Shown here in pieces: positions 1-6,860 of a DNA stretch of 7,788 bases (position 1 is its first letter; each line of letters starts with the position of its first letter). Position numbers and translations under genes: made by a program. The stretch is taken from assembly GCA_005883775.1 (NCBI GenBank), contig VBEU01000172.1, forward strand, positions 1 to 7,788, read 5' to 3'. Under the pieces are notes generated by a model, which worked only from the letters and a program-made list of their open reading frames with translations, was not told where the DNA came from and did not search any database. The stretch comes from Chloroflexota bacterium (lineage in GTDB: Bacteria > Chloroflexota > Limnocylindria > P2-11E).

Positions 1-758
1 GCCATCCACAGCTGCGTTCCGCTGCTTCCGACAACGGGCCGCCCGAAAGAGGATTCCGCGTACGCGATATACGGCGCCACCCCGAGCGCGAAGGCGATCA
101 CGAGGAGGGCGAGCGGAGTGGCCGTGCGGCGAAGGCCGTGGCGGAGCGCCACCACAAGCATCGTCACCGGAAGCGCGACGACGAAGAGGGGACGTGTGAG
201 CGCCGAGGCCGCGAAGAGAAGCCCGGCGAACAGCCCGCCGGCTTTGCGACTCGGGATGAGCATTGCTCCGGCCGCGACCGACCCGACCATGAGCGTGGTG
301 CCAAAGACGTCGGAGAGCGCGTGAGCGCCGAAGAAGGCGAACGAGGGATTGAGTGCGACCAGCCCAGCGGCGATCAGGCCGCCGCGCCTTCCGATCAGGG
401 TTGCGGCGTACTTCGCGACCACCACAACGAGGATCGCGATGAGGATCGCCTGAACGAACGTGATCCCCCACATGGAGCAGCCGCGCACGCAGAGCGGTGC
501 GATGAAGAGCGGATAGCCCGGAAGACGGAGCGGCTCCGCCACGAATGCTTCAGCTCCGGTGGCGCGCGTGTACTCGCCCGTCGCGACGATTCCTCGAGCC
601 AGTGCGAGGTACTCCTGCTGATCGTCTCGGACCGGGTCCCATTCCGGCGCGAGGTACGCGCCGTAGGCAAGCGTGAGCAGAAACCCGACCCCCGCGAACG
701 CGACGATGACCGCGTCACCGCGAAGTCGGTCGGCCACCGTCTCGAAAGCGTGTCTCAC
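1..758 (-). CDS. GT39/ArnT-like membrane glycosyltransferase, N-terminal part (runs off left edge)
   Basis: About 252 residues are visible and the C-terminus lies outside the window. The protein is hydrophobic and polytopic. It has a first helix at about residues 16-37, then an extracytoplasmic loop with an acidic pair (D45, D46) and the motif LRLPGYPLF (77-85), then several helices. This layout (helix, acidic loop, 'R-x-PGYP') is typical of GT39/PMT_2 enzymes, which move a sugar from a polyprenyl-phosphate donor to protein or lipid outside the membrane; the actual substrate cannot be read here. I chose the GTG at 758 because it overlaps the upstream TGA as GTGA, indicating translational coupling to the spermidine-synthase-like gene. 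The frame is open well upstream of this GTG, but there it encodes an arginine-rich shadow of the neighbour, so I reject an extension. The family call is good; the function is inferred. Confidence 0.72.
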   Translation of the reverse strand, partial: MRHAFETVADRLRGDAVIVAFAGVGFLLTLAYGAYLAPEWDPVRDDQQEYLALARGIVATGEYTRATGAEAFVAEPLRLPGYPLFIAPLCVRGCSMWGITFVQAILIAILVVVVAKYAATLIGRRGGLIAAGLVALNPSFAFFGAHALSDVFGTTLMVGSVAAGAMLIPSRKAGGLFAGLLFAASALTRPLFVVALPVTMLVVALRHGLRRTATPLALLVIAFALGVAPYIAYAESSFGRPVVGSSGTQLWM

Positions 759-1549
759 GGCGCGAGGGTGGGAAGCTCCGCGATGGCGTCGCCGCGAAGG
801 CGAAACCGCTTGAGGTCGGCGGTCGAGAGCGCCGCGAGTCCGTAGCAGATCACGGCGGCCGTCCCAAGCCCGGTGAAGCCGACGGCCAGCGCGAGTCCCG
901 TTGCCAGGATCGCGCCCACGACCGACGCCGTGCCGTTGACCGCCCACACCCAGGTCACGAGGCTCGGGTCCGTCGCGCCGACTTGGGAGACGACGTTCGG
1001 GAAGACCGATCCGAGTGGCAGACCGACGAGGGTCGCGGCAACGAGCGCGATCCCGACGCGCACGAGGAGCGGTCCCGCAAGCGTCGCGTCCGTGACTATC
1101 GGCAGCAGCGCGAGCGTGAGCAGCAGCCCGACCGCGCTGAGGAGGGCCGGCAAGCGCGGGCCTCCGCGGATCCGCGACGAGACCGCGCTCCCGCAGGCTG
1201 CTCCACCAAGCAGCGCGGCGATGCCGACTGCAAGGGCGAGGCTCGGTTGCCCGAGGTAGAGCGTGAGCCGCTGCAGCAGGACGAGCTCCGTCGCGATGAA
1301 GCCGAGCCCGATCGCGATCGACGTCACCGTTCCAGGGGGCACCGCGCGCCCGCTGGCTCGGCGGGCCTGCGCGTAGATCGGCAGCACCGCGAGGCCAATG
1401 CCGAGCGCGAGCGCGAGGACGAGAGCCGAAAAGAGAATGCCGTACCCGTAGGGCAGGTCGGCGCGACCACTGAGGACCGCGCTCAGCGGGACGGTGTCGA
1501 AGAAGAACGGGCGGTCGTCCGTGGCGGGTGTCTCTTCGACCGATGACAT
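755..1549 (-). CDS. C-terminal membrane fragment of the spermidine-synthase-like protein
   Basis: Begins with MSSVEETPATDDRPFFF; TDDRPFFF (residues 10-17) is the conserved link between the catalytic domain and C-terminal helices in fused MFS/spermidine synthase proteins. About seven hydrophobic segments follow (near 38-58, 73-96, 99-122, 133-152, 158-182, 197-220 and 223-243), including the family-like GLGFIATELVLLQRL and WVWAVNGTASVVG. Codons are strongly G/C at the third position, so the frame is real. The open frame extends only 12 codons above the ATG, to a TGA at 1583-1585, so it cannot include the catalytic domain without a frame change. Its TGA overlaps the GTG of the glycosyltransferase. 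It could be translated alone by reinitiation, but the ATG has no clear Shine-Dalgarno sequence. Confidence 0.65.
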   Translation of the reverse strand: MSSVEETPATDDRPFFFDTVPLSAVLSGRADLPYGYGILFSALVLALALGIGLAVLPIYAQARRASGRAVPPGTVTSIAIGLGFIATELVLLQRLTLYLGQPSLALAVGIAALLGGAACGSAVSSRIRGGPRLPALLSAVGLLLTLALLPIVTDATLAGPLLVRVGIALVAATLVGLPLGSVFPNVVSQVGATDPSLVTWVWAVNGTASVVGAILATGLALAVGFTGLGTAAVICYGLAALSTADLKRFRLRGDAIAELPTLAP

Positions 1550-1559
1550 GAACGGTTCG

Positions 1560-2411
1560 CCCGGGTGGAGCGCGGTCCCCGATCAGGAGGAGTCCGAAAT
1601 TCCCGTACCGGAGGACGGCGATGTGAGTCTCGGGATTGCTCTTCCCGAGCGCGGTGAGCCCGGCGACCGCGATCTTGAACGTGCGGACGATCTCGACCGG
1701 CGGATCGCGATACCAGCGGCCGACGGAGAGCGAGCCGCCCGGGGCCAGATGAGCCAGATAGTCGGCCATTGCCTCCTGGGTGTAGAGGTAACTCTCGGTC
1801 AGGGCGTACGCGCCGCTCGAGAGTGCCGCGAAGCTATCGACCACGGTCATGACGACCAGGTCGTAACGATCGGCGGAACGGCGCACGAAGCTGCGCGCCT
1901 CGTCCTCGACCAGGTGGACACGCGTGTCCGCATAGACCTCGCCGCTGTATTCGGCGTAACGCCCGCGCATCAGCGCGACGACCGCGCGGTTGACCTCGAC
2001 CGCGGTGACCGACCGCGCGCCGTGTCGGAGCGCCGTCATCACGTCGATGCCCCCGCCGGGACCGATGACGAGCACGTTCGAGCGCGCGGCCAGCTCATAC
2101 GGCGCCCCGAGGACGCTCGCGTCGAGGACCGCGAGGTCGCTGGGCGAGCTCATCCCGATGATCGGCGTGAGCGCTCCCATGTCGAGCTCCATGGCAAGCG
2201 CCGGCGGGCGTGACTCCGTCGGATAGCTCGGATCGATGAGGAACGCGTAGTGGATGGAATCGCCGCGCGATCCGAAGCGCATCACGTCGACGCGCGCGAG
2301 CGGATCCCAGCGCGCGATATCGCGCGTCATGCCCTCGGCGAGATCCGCGCCTGTCGACTTGAGGGGCCCCGGCCGCGGCGGCGCGAGCAGCTCACCCCAC
2401 ACACCGAGCAT
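1560..2411 (-). CDS. Central spermidine-synthase-like SAM-binding domain (separate frame)
   Basis: Coordinates give the part that makes sense as protein, from the first in-frame ATG at 2411 to the last plausible residue; family-like sequence probably begins slightly upstream (about 2450) with RRVTTIGAAVGLVAM, a further membrane helix. Methyltransferase-fold landmarks are clear: motif I VIGPGGGIDV around 2045-2074, the acidic end of beta-2 in TAVEVN, an ED pair in VHLVEDEARSF, and YDLVVMTVVDS followed by AYALTESYLYTQEAM. That last stretch is typical of the fused membrane family rather than of soluble SpeE. This frame has no stop from 2411 to the window's left end, so there is no natural 3' end; past about 1560 it becomes arginine-rich and is an out-of-frame shadow. 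It might be expressed as a stand-alone domain, but I think it is the displaced middle of one gene. Confidence 0.6.
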
Positions 2412-2911
2412 CGCGACCAGACCGACCGCGGCCCCGATGGTGGTGACCCGGCGGAGGTCCCGATGGCGAGGTATCCGAGCAGACCGCCCGTCGCGGCACC
2501 CGCCAGGTCGAACGCGTAGATCGTGCCGCTCGCCGCCGGAGCATCGCGCAGCGAGCGGACGATGATCCAGCTCGCGAGGAGCACGGGCGGCACGCCGAGC
2601 ACGTATGCCGCCGCACTCGTCGGAAACATCCCCACGACGAGCGGGTCGAGCTGAGTCTCGACCAAGAGTGCCGCGAGCACGGCGAGAGCGGCCGCGATCG
2701 CGAGCCGGCTTGTGCCGATCCGCTGCCTCTCGCGATCGAGCGTCGCCGCGGCGGTCGCGCCGATCGCGACGCCCATCAGCGCGCCGCTCACCACCAGGAA
2801 CGTGAGGTGATAACCGAGCGTCGCGCTGAAGAGCCGAGTCTGTGCGAATTGGAAGAGGAGGCCGGCGGCGGAAACGAGAAAGACTCCGCCCAGCTGGGCC
2901 CGTCGTGGCAC
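2327..2911 (-). CDS. N-terminal membrane fragment of the spermidine-synthase-like protein
   Basis: Opens at a GTG preceded by GTAGGG about 7 bases upstream; an in-frame TAG four codons earlier rules out any longer start. Predicted helices lie at about residues 7-28, 32-58, 69-88, 99-118 and 131-151. The first two match the usual opening of fused MFS/spermidine synthase proteins (SAAGLLFQFAQTRLFS followed by a GYHLTFLVVS helix). Family-like sequence stops near residue 152 (about 2455). The remaining roughly 42 residues are rich in Ser, Pro and Arg, end at a TGA, and are the wrong frame of the next domain. As it stands it would make a five-helix stub with no catalytic domain. Confidence 0.65.
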   Translation of the reverse strand: MPRRAQLGGVFLVSAAGLLFQFAQTRLFSATLGYHLTFLVVSGALMGVAIGATAAATLDRERQRIGTSRLAIAAALAVLAALLVETQLDPLVVGMFPTSAAAYVLGVPPVLLASWIIVRSLRDAPAASGTIYAFDLAGAATGGLLGYLAIGTSAGSPPSGPRSVWSRCSVCGVSCSRRRGRGPSSRQARISPRA

Positions 2912-2995
2912 CTGGGAACCCTACCGATGGCCGCCTTGAGCAGGCTGTCGGTACGGGAGCAATACCCGGGCGTCTCGGCCAGGTCCCACCAAATC

Positions 2996-3013
2996 AGACG
3001 AGCGCTCTCGTCT
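2996..3013. repeat. 7-bp inverted repeat with 4-base spacer upstream of the ACT gene
   Basis: AGACGAG (2996-3002) and CTCGTCT (3007-3013) are perfect inverted arms around CGCT. No T-run follows on either strand, so it does not look like a terminator. It lies about 105 bases upstream of the ACT-gene start and 85 bases upstream of the divergent gene start. It could be an operator for a dimeric regulator or a leader hairpin. A chance 7-bp dyad is also quite possible in GC-rich DNA. Confidence 0.3.
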
Positions 3014-3105
3014 CCGACACCCTGACAGAACCGCCGTCGTCGGCCATGCTCGGGGGGCGGCAGCGGGAGCGGGACGTGTCGTCTCGCGTCCTCAGCGAAA
3101 ACCCC

Positions 3106-3113
3106 AAGGAGGT
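3106..3113 (+). promoter_or_regulatory. Strong Shine-Dalgarno sequence of the ACT gene
   Basis: AAGGAGGT, a near-perfect anti-16S match, lies four bases before the ATG at 3118. It decides the start against a longer in-frame reading that opens at 2842 and lacks such a site. Confidence 0.85.
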
Positions 3114-3117
3114 ATTC

Positions 3118-3432
3118 ATGGAGCAGACCAAGGAATTCTCTTTGACACTGGACGATCGGCCGGGCACCCTCGCGAAAGCGACCGACGCGATCGCGAAGGC
3201 CGGAATCAACGTCGAGGGCTACTGCGCGGTGCCCTCAGGAAATAGCGGAAAGGGCACCTTCCGCGTTGTCACCAAGGATCCGGCAAACACGCGCAAGGCA
3301 CTCGAGGCCGCCGGGTTTAAGGTGCAGGACGAGCGCGACGCCGCGATCATCGATGTGGAGGACCGCAGCGCCGACGACTTCTCCAAGCTGCGCGACACAC
3401 TCCAGGAGCTGACGCCCGCACGACGCAGGTAA
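3118..3432 (+). CDS. Small single ACT-domain protein
   Basis: 104 residues. Residues about 6-75 form one ACT domain: FSLTLDDRPGTLAKATDAIAKAGINVEGYC carries the hallmark 'D-x-PG-x-L' turn and the 'G-I-N-V' beta-strand, followed by a second half with TFRVVTKDPANTRKALEAAGFKV. ACT domains bind amino acids or other small ligands and usually act as regulatory modules of larger enzymes; here there is no catalytic domain. The acidic tail (about 77-100) may form a short helix. The gene stands alone on the plus strand between two minus-strand blocks, and its stop faces the end of ykoC across 37 bases without an obvious terminator. Ligand and partner are unknown; amino-acid sensing is an inference from the fold. 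Confidence 0.85.
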   Translation: MEQTKEFSLTLDDRPGTLAKATDAIAKAGINVEGYCAVPSGNSGKGTFRVVTKDPANTRKALEAAGFKVQDERDAAIIDVEDRSADDFSKLRDTLQELTPARRR

Positions 3433-3469
3433 ACGGGAGACACACTCCGCTCCTGCTGCCGCCGCAAAT

Positions 3470-4222
3470 CTAGCGCGCGAGAAAGAACCGCCAGGTTCCG
3501 AGCGCGATGCTCGCCGCGGATGCGAGCCCAGCGATCGCTAACGAGGTCGCGACCAGCACCCAGTCCCGCGCGCGGATTGGTCGCGGCCGTGCGAGGGTGC
3601 GACAGCCGGGCTCCGCGAAACCCCGGCCGTCCATCGCGAGGGCGAGACGCGTCGCGCGGCGGATCGATGCGACGAGCAGGGACTGGGTCATCGCGAAGAA
3701 GCCGGTAACGCGCGAGAGCGGTCCACGCGCGTCATCGAGCCCACGCGCACGGCGCGCGAGCCCGATCGTCTCCCATTCATCCGCGAAGAGCGGCATCAGC
3801 CGGAATGCCGCGAGGGCGCCGACCGTGAAGCGGCGCGGCGCGTGAAGGTGTTCGGTCAGGGCGTCGGCGAGGTCGGTCGGGTCGATGCTCGCAACGGCGA
3901 CGATGCCCGCGAGCGCGATGCCGACGAGACGTAGACCGATCGCGGCGCCGCCGACGACGTCGCCGCTGAGCAGCGCGTTGAAGAATCCGATCCCCACCGC
4001 CGCGACGAAGACCGGGAGAGCCCGGCGGAGCAAGGCTCGTGGAGGGATGCCGGTGAGCGGAATGACCGCGATCTCTGCAACGAGGACGAGCGTGGGCGTG
4101 ATCAGGTCGATCGTGAGGAAGAGCGTGAACATGAGAACGAGCGCCGCCGCGATCTTCGCGAGCGGGTGCGTGCGCGCGAGCGGTGCCCGCGGATCAGGTG
4201 TGAGCGGCTCGAGGAGCCTCAC
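3470..4222 (-). CDS. ykoC: ECF transporter T component (EcfT/YkoC-like permease)
   Basis: 250 residues, the usual size for the transmembrane coupling protein of energy-coupling factor importers. About five or six helices are seen (near 22-38, 42-58, 68-86, 92-112, 134-148 and 221-243). The EcfT hallmarks are present: PTDLADAL (115-122), and two Arg/Gly-containing coupling-helix motifs that contact the ATPases, ARRARG (156-161) and AMDGRGF (196-202). The start is GTG, overlapping the ykoD stop as GTGA, with GGGAGG about nine bases upstream. It is the last gene of the thiamine operon; it would link the YkoE substrate binder to the YkoD ATPase in the membrane. The EcfT call is firm; the YkoC name rests on the neighbours. 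Confidence 0.88.
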   Translation of the reverse strand: MRLLEPLTPDPRAPLARTHPLAKIAAALVLMFTLFLTIDLITPTLVLVAEIAVIPLTGIPPRALLRRALPVFVAAVGIGFFNALLSGDVVGGAAIGLRLVGIALAGIVAVASIDPTDLADALTEHLHAPRRFTVGALAAFRLMPLFADEWETIGLARRARGLDDARGPLSRVTGFFAMTQSLLVASIRRATRLALAMDGRGFAEPGCRTLARPRPIRARDWVLVATSLAIAGLASAASIALGTWRFFLAR

Positions 4223-5625
4223 GCTGCGCGCCCTCCCACAAGACGAAGGCGCTCGTCCGCGAAGGCATCGACAAAGAGCTCGTCGTGGCTTGCGAACGCG
4301 ATCGCGCCCCCGCCATCGCGATATTCCGCGAGCAGTGTCAGCAGCTCGGCGAACGTGCGGCGGTCCTGGCCGAACGTCGGCTCGTCGAGGACGAGCGCGC
4401 CGGGCGAGGTCGCGAGAGCGGTCCCGACCGAGAGACGCCGCTTCTCCCCGCCCGAGAGGGTGAATGGATTCGCAGCCGCGACCTTCGAGAGATCGAGCCG
4501 CTCGAGCAGCTCGCGCACGCGTTGCTCGATCTCGCCGGCCGCCACGCCGATCGCGCGCGGTCCGACCCGGAGCTCGTCGTCGACACGGGCCGCGACGAGC
4601 TGGTGCTCGGGGTCTTGGAAAACGGTGCCGATTCTCCGAACGAGCGCTCGCGGCCTCAGACGCGACGGCTCATCGCCGAATGCCCGCACCTCGCCGCCCC
4701 GCGGCCGGAGCAACCCCGCGAGCAGCAGCGCGAGCGTCGACTTCCCGCTGCCGTTCGGCCCAGTGATCGCGAGGGCGCTGCCGTGCCGAACGGTGGCCGA
4801 GATCCCGTCCAGAGCGGGGGCCGCCCCCCGCGGATATAGATAGGTGAGATCGCGGGCGACGATCGCCTCGCCGCCGGGTGTCGTTCGGCGAGGCGGTGCC
4901 GCGGGCGCCGCGCCAGGCACCCAGACGCCGAGGTCCTTGAGACGCTCCGCCTCGCGCGCGAAAACGGCGCGCGGAGGGCCTTCGGCGACGACGCCACCAC
5001 CGGCGTCGATCACGATCACGCGGTCGACGAGTGGCAGTGCGTCGGCGATCCGATGCTCGACCATCACCATCGTTACCTCGCGGCGCTCGGCGACGCGAGC
5101 GATCACCTCGCGAACGGCACGCGCGCCCTCCGGGTCCAGGTTCGCGGTCGGCTCGTCGAGGAGCAGCACCCGAGGCCGCAGCGCGAGGATCCCGGCGATG
5201 GCGAGGCGCTGCTTTTCGCCGCCGGAAAGCGCCGCGGTCGCGTGGTCCTCGCTGTAGGGGAACCCGACGTCCGCGAGCGCGCGGTGGACACGCGGCCAGA
5301 TCTCGTCCGTCGGCACGCAGCGGTTCTCGAGCCCGAACGCGACGTCGTCACCGGAGCGCGCCATGACGAGCTGGGTTTCCGGATCCTGCAGGACGAGGCC
5401 GGCGTCGCCACGGACCGAAAGCTCGCCCTCCTCGTCCGCAGCGCCGCTCCGATCGAGCAGGCCGGCGAGAGCCTGAAGAAGCGTGCTCTTCCCCGCGCCG
5501 GACGCTCCTATTAATAGGACGCGCTCGCCCTCCTCGATGGTGAGATCGAGGCCGCGCAGCGCCCACGCCTTGCGGCCGGGGTGGCGCCACCCCCAGCCGC
5601 GCGCGCGAATGGCCGGCTCGCTCAG
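4219..5625 (-). CDS. ykoD: ECF transporter double ATPase (YkoD-like), probable CTG start
   Basis: 468 residues with two complete ABC ATPase domains in one chain, as in YkoD. Numbered from the CTG, domain 1 has Walker A GASGAGKST (40-48), Q-loop Q80, signature LSGGEKQ (133-139), Walker B LLLDEP (154-159) and H-loop H191. Domain 2 has GPNGSGKST (289-297), Q337, LSGGEKR (390-396), LVLDEP (411-416) and H447. All catalytic residues are present. It powers thiamine import with YkoC and YkoE. The frame is open upstream to 6186, but that stretch is an arginine-rich shadow of ykoE. No ATG, GTG or TTG occurs between the ykoE stop and Walker A. A CTG at 5625-5623 overlaps the ykoE TGA exactly as the GTGA junctions do elsewhere in this window, so I chose it. 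ATT five codons later is the other option. Confidence 0.88.
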   Translation of the reverse strand: MSEPAIRARGWGWRHPGRKAWALRGLDLTIEEGERVLLIGASGAGKSTLLQALAGLLDRSGAADEEGELSVRGDAGLVLQDPETQLVMARSGDDVAFGLENRCVPTDEIWPRVHRALADVGFPYSEDHATAALSGGEKQRLAIAGILALRPRVLLLDEPTANLDPEGARAVREVIARVAERREVTMVMVEHRIADALPLVDRVIVIDAGGGVVAEGPPRAVFAREAERLKDLGVWVPGAAPAAPPRRTTPGGEAIVARDLTYLYPRGAAPALDGISATVRHGSALAITGPNGSGKSTLALLLAGLLRPRGGEVRAFGDEPSRLRPRALVRRIGTVFQDPEHQLVAARVDDELRVGPRAIGVAAGEIEQRVRELLERLDLSKVAAANPFTLSGGEKRRLSVGTALATSPGALVLDEPTFGQDRRTFAELLTLLAEYRDGGGAIAFASHDELFVDAFADERLRLVGGRAA

Positions 5626-6206
5626 ACGCGTTGCTGCGAGCGCCCGGCTGGGAACTGCGCGAGCACTCCGGTCTGCACGAGAGAGCGCATGAGGAGCCAC
5701 GAGCCGATCCCCGCGATGACGATCGCGCTGACGACCATGAAGACGAGGATCACGAGCTGAGGACCGAGTCCGATGTCGGCGTAGTAGAGCGGGGTGTCGT
5801 GGATCCATGCTGCGATCGCCGTCCCGACCGCCGCGATCAGCGCGACGGCTATGGTCCAGCGGCGATAGCCCACGACGAGGAACACGATCTCGGCGCCGAG
5901 GCCCTGAAGCGCTCCGGACAGGAGCGTGTCCAGTCCCCACTGCGATCCGAGGATCGCCGAGACGCTCGCGGCGACGAGCTCGGTGAACAGCGCTGCGCCG
6001 GGTTTGCGGATGATGAGACCGCCGAGCACCGCCGGAACGAGCCAAACGCCGTAGAGGATGTTCTGTGCGGGCGGGATCGCGACGAACGCCGGCGTCGCGG
6101 CCGCCCAAACCTGATTCCACGCCCAGAAGACGACGCCGAAAGCGATCGCGATCGCGGCGGCCACCACGATATCGACCGTGCGCCAAGACCAGTCAGCCCT
6201 GTTCAC
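5622..6206 (-). CDS. ykoE: Thiamine/HMP ECF transporter S component (YkoE)
   Basis: 194 residues, about six membrane helices (near 11-32, 49-67, 73-88, 93-113, 117-135 and 150-173), the usual S-component architecture. Helix 1 contains AAAIAIAFG, giving the AxxxA small-residue pattern by which S components dock on EcfT, followed by FWAWNQVW. Overall sequence and position match YkoE, the substrate-binding subunit of a thiamine or hydroxymethylpyrimidine importer. The start is GTG one base after the pyrophosphokinase stop, with GGGAGGT seven bases upstream, inside the end of that gene. The next gene, ykoD, overlaps its TGA. No ykoF, which accompanies these genes in Bacillus, is in the window. 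Direct coupling to thiamine pyrophosphokinase and a TPP riboswitch favours thiamine as substrate; this is inference. Confidence 0.87.
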   Translation of the reverse strand: MNRADWSWRTVDIVVAAAIAIAFGVVFWAWNQVWAAATPAFVAIPPAQNILYGVWLVPAVLGGLIIRKPGAALFTELVAASVSAILGSQWGLDTLLSGALQGLGAEIVFLVVGYRRWTIAVALIAAVGTAIAAWIHDTPLYYADIGLGPQLVILVFMVVSAIVIAGIGSWLLMRSLVQTGVLAQFPAGRSQQRV

Positions 6207-6207
6207 G

Positions 6208-6855
6208 TCACGTACCTCCCATTGGTGTTTCGAAGACGAGCAACGTTCCTTTGTCGAGCGAGACGCTCGCGGGCAGCGACGCGACCTCGTTGCTGAGACC
6301 GCGTGCGCGTCCGAAGCGGAGCGTCTCGCCTTTGAGCGGGTAGCGCAGGCCCTCCGTCGCGACGCCGCCGGCGTCGCCGCTCACGGGAAGGAGCGTCACC
6401 AGGGCGCCCACCGGCCCGGCGAGGGCGAGCGAACCTTTACCACGAACGGCGCGGATCCGAAGCGCACCGCGGCGCGCCTCGATGCGAACACCGTCGTATC
6501 CGGGATCGGCGAGGAGAAGAAGGTTCGCGGCCTCGTGATCGAGCCGGTCGCCGCCGAGCGCGCCGAGGACCACCACCTCGGTCGCACCCGCCGCGATCGC
6601 CTGAGCGATCGCGAGCTCGAGGTCCGACTCGTCCTTTGCCGCGGGGAATTTGGCGACCGGAATGCCCTGTCGAGCGAAACGCACCACACCGGCGTCGCCG
6701 AGCGAGTCCATGTCGCCGACGATGAGGTGGGGAAGTACCTTCCAGCGCTCGAGGGCGAACGCCCCGCCGTCGGCCGCGACGACGTAATCCTGCGCGCCGA
6801 TAACGGCGCGATCCGATGGCAGCACGTCACCGTGCGCGACGACGACGGCCCTCAT
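6208..6855 (-). CDS. thiN: Thiamine pyrophosphokinase
   Basis: 215 residues, normal for the bacterial enzyme, which uses ATP to turn thiamine into thiamine pyrophosphate in the cytoplasm. The N-terminal catalytic domain shows ADGG (28-31), GDMDS (47-51), KDESDLE (74-80) and GGDRLDH (101-107), all active-site motifs. The C-terminal part has the thiamine-binding domain ending in GLSNE (186-190) and a KGTLLVF strand. First gene of the operon, directly followed by ykoE. I start it at the ATG at 6855, giving MRAVVVAHGD, the expected first beta-strand. A TTG three codons earlier lies in the terminator T-run and is less likely. No Shine-Dalgarno sequence precedes the ATG: that space is filled by the terminator stem and its T-run, so read-through and translation start are physically linked. 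Confidence 0.92.
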   Translation of the reverse strand: MRAVVVAHGDVLPSDRAVIGAQDYVVAADGGAFALERWKVLPHLIVGDMDSLGDAGVVRFARQGIPVAKFPAAKDESDLELAIAQAIAAGATEVVVLGALGGDRLDHEAANLLLLADPGYDGVRIEARRGALRIRAVRGKGSLALAGPVGALVTLLPVSGDAGGVATEGLRYPLKGETLRFGRARGLSNEVASLPASVSLDKGTLLVFETPMGGT

Positions 6856-6860
6856 CGCTG

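Larger units (their letters stand above)
755..2911 (-). pseudogene. Fused membrane/spermidine-synthase-like protein, twice frameshifted
   Basis: Read across two frame changes, this is one member of the 'fused MFS/spermidine synthase' family: N-terminal helices, a SAM-binding spermidine-synthase-like domain, then a TDDRPFFF motif and a second helix bundle. The N- and C-terminal parts share one frame; the central domain lies in another. The change from N-terminal to central frame is near 2435-2465 (a -1 step) and the return is near 1550-1585 (a +1 step). At both places the protein also looks shorter than I expect for the family: a helix after the fifth membrane segment, and the linker before TDDRPFFF. 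Small deletions, single-base indels or assembly errors could explain this. Spliced, about 718 residues would result. Enzymatic polyamine synthesis is not implied; many fused members have no known substrate. It may be a decaying gene or an intact gene with two sequence errors. Confidence 0.7.
2912..3117. other. Divergent intergenic region
   Basis: 206 bases between the starts of the minus-strand membrane gene and the plus-strand ACT gene, so it must hold promoters or leader sequence for both. Besides the inverted repeat at 2996-3013 and the Shine-Dalgarno sequence at 3106, I find no convincing -35/-10 pair. A TTGAGC at 2936 has no good partner at the right distance. Open frames crossing this region lack the protein character of the genes on either side. 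Confidence 0.5.

Noticed and set aside
138..845. Long plus-strand frame of 235 codons
   Set aside because: Arg, Asp, Glu-rich composition typical of an antisense shadow; the opposite strand carries the glycosyltransferase with clear helices and motifs.
983..2213. Two long plus-strand frames (983-1546 and 1494-2213)
   Set aside because: Antisense to the spermidine-synthase-like gene, charged low-complexity composition, no motifs.
2311..2326. Perfect 16-bp palindrome CGCGCGATATCGCGCG
   Set aside because: Inside coding sequence for TRDIAR, explained by GC-rich codons; no flanking features suggest a site.
1550..2470. Programmed ribosomal frameshifting in the spermidine-synthase-like gene
   Set aside because: No slippery heptamer, and two opposite programmed shifts in one gene are unlikely; segments also seem to be missing.
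2936..2965. Promoter with TTGAGC and CAATAC for the ACT gene
   Set aside because: The -10 match is too poor to claim.
2842..3117. N-terminal extension of the ACT protein
   Set aside because: The perfect Shine-Dalgarno sequence before 3118 and the ACT domain boundary fix the start; the extension has no conserved character.
3433..3469. Bidirectional terminator between the ACT gene and ykoC
   Set aside because: Only a weak GGAG/CTCC pairing and no T-run on either strand.
4166..5514. Several plus-strand frames over the ykoD region
   Set aside because: Antisense shadows rich in Arg, Ser and Ala; ykoD has all ABC motifs on the minus strand.
5626..6186. N-terminal extension of ykoD by 187 codons
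   Set aside because: It is the +1 shadow of ykoE (arginine-rich) and the family has no such domain; open frames are common in GC-rich DNA.
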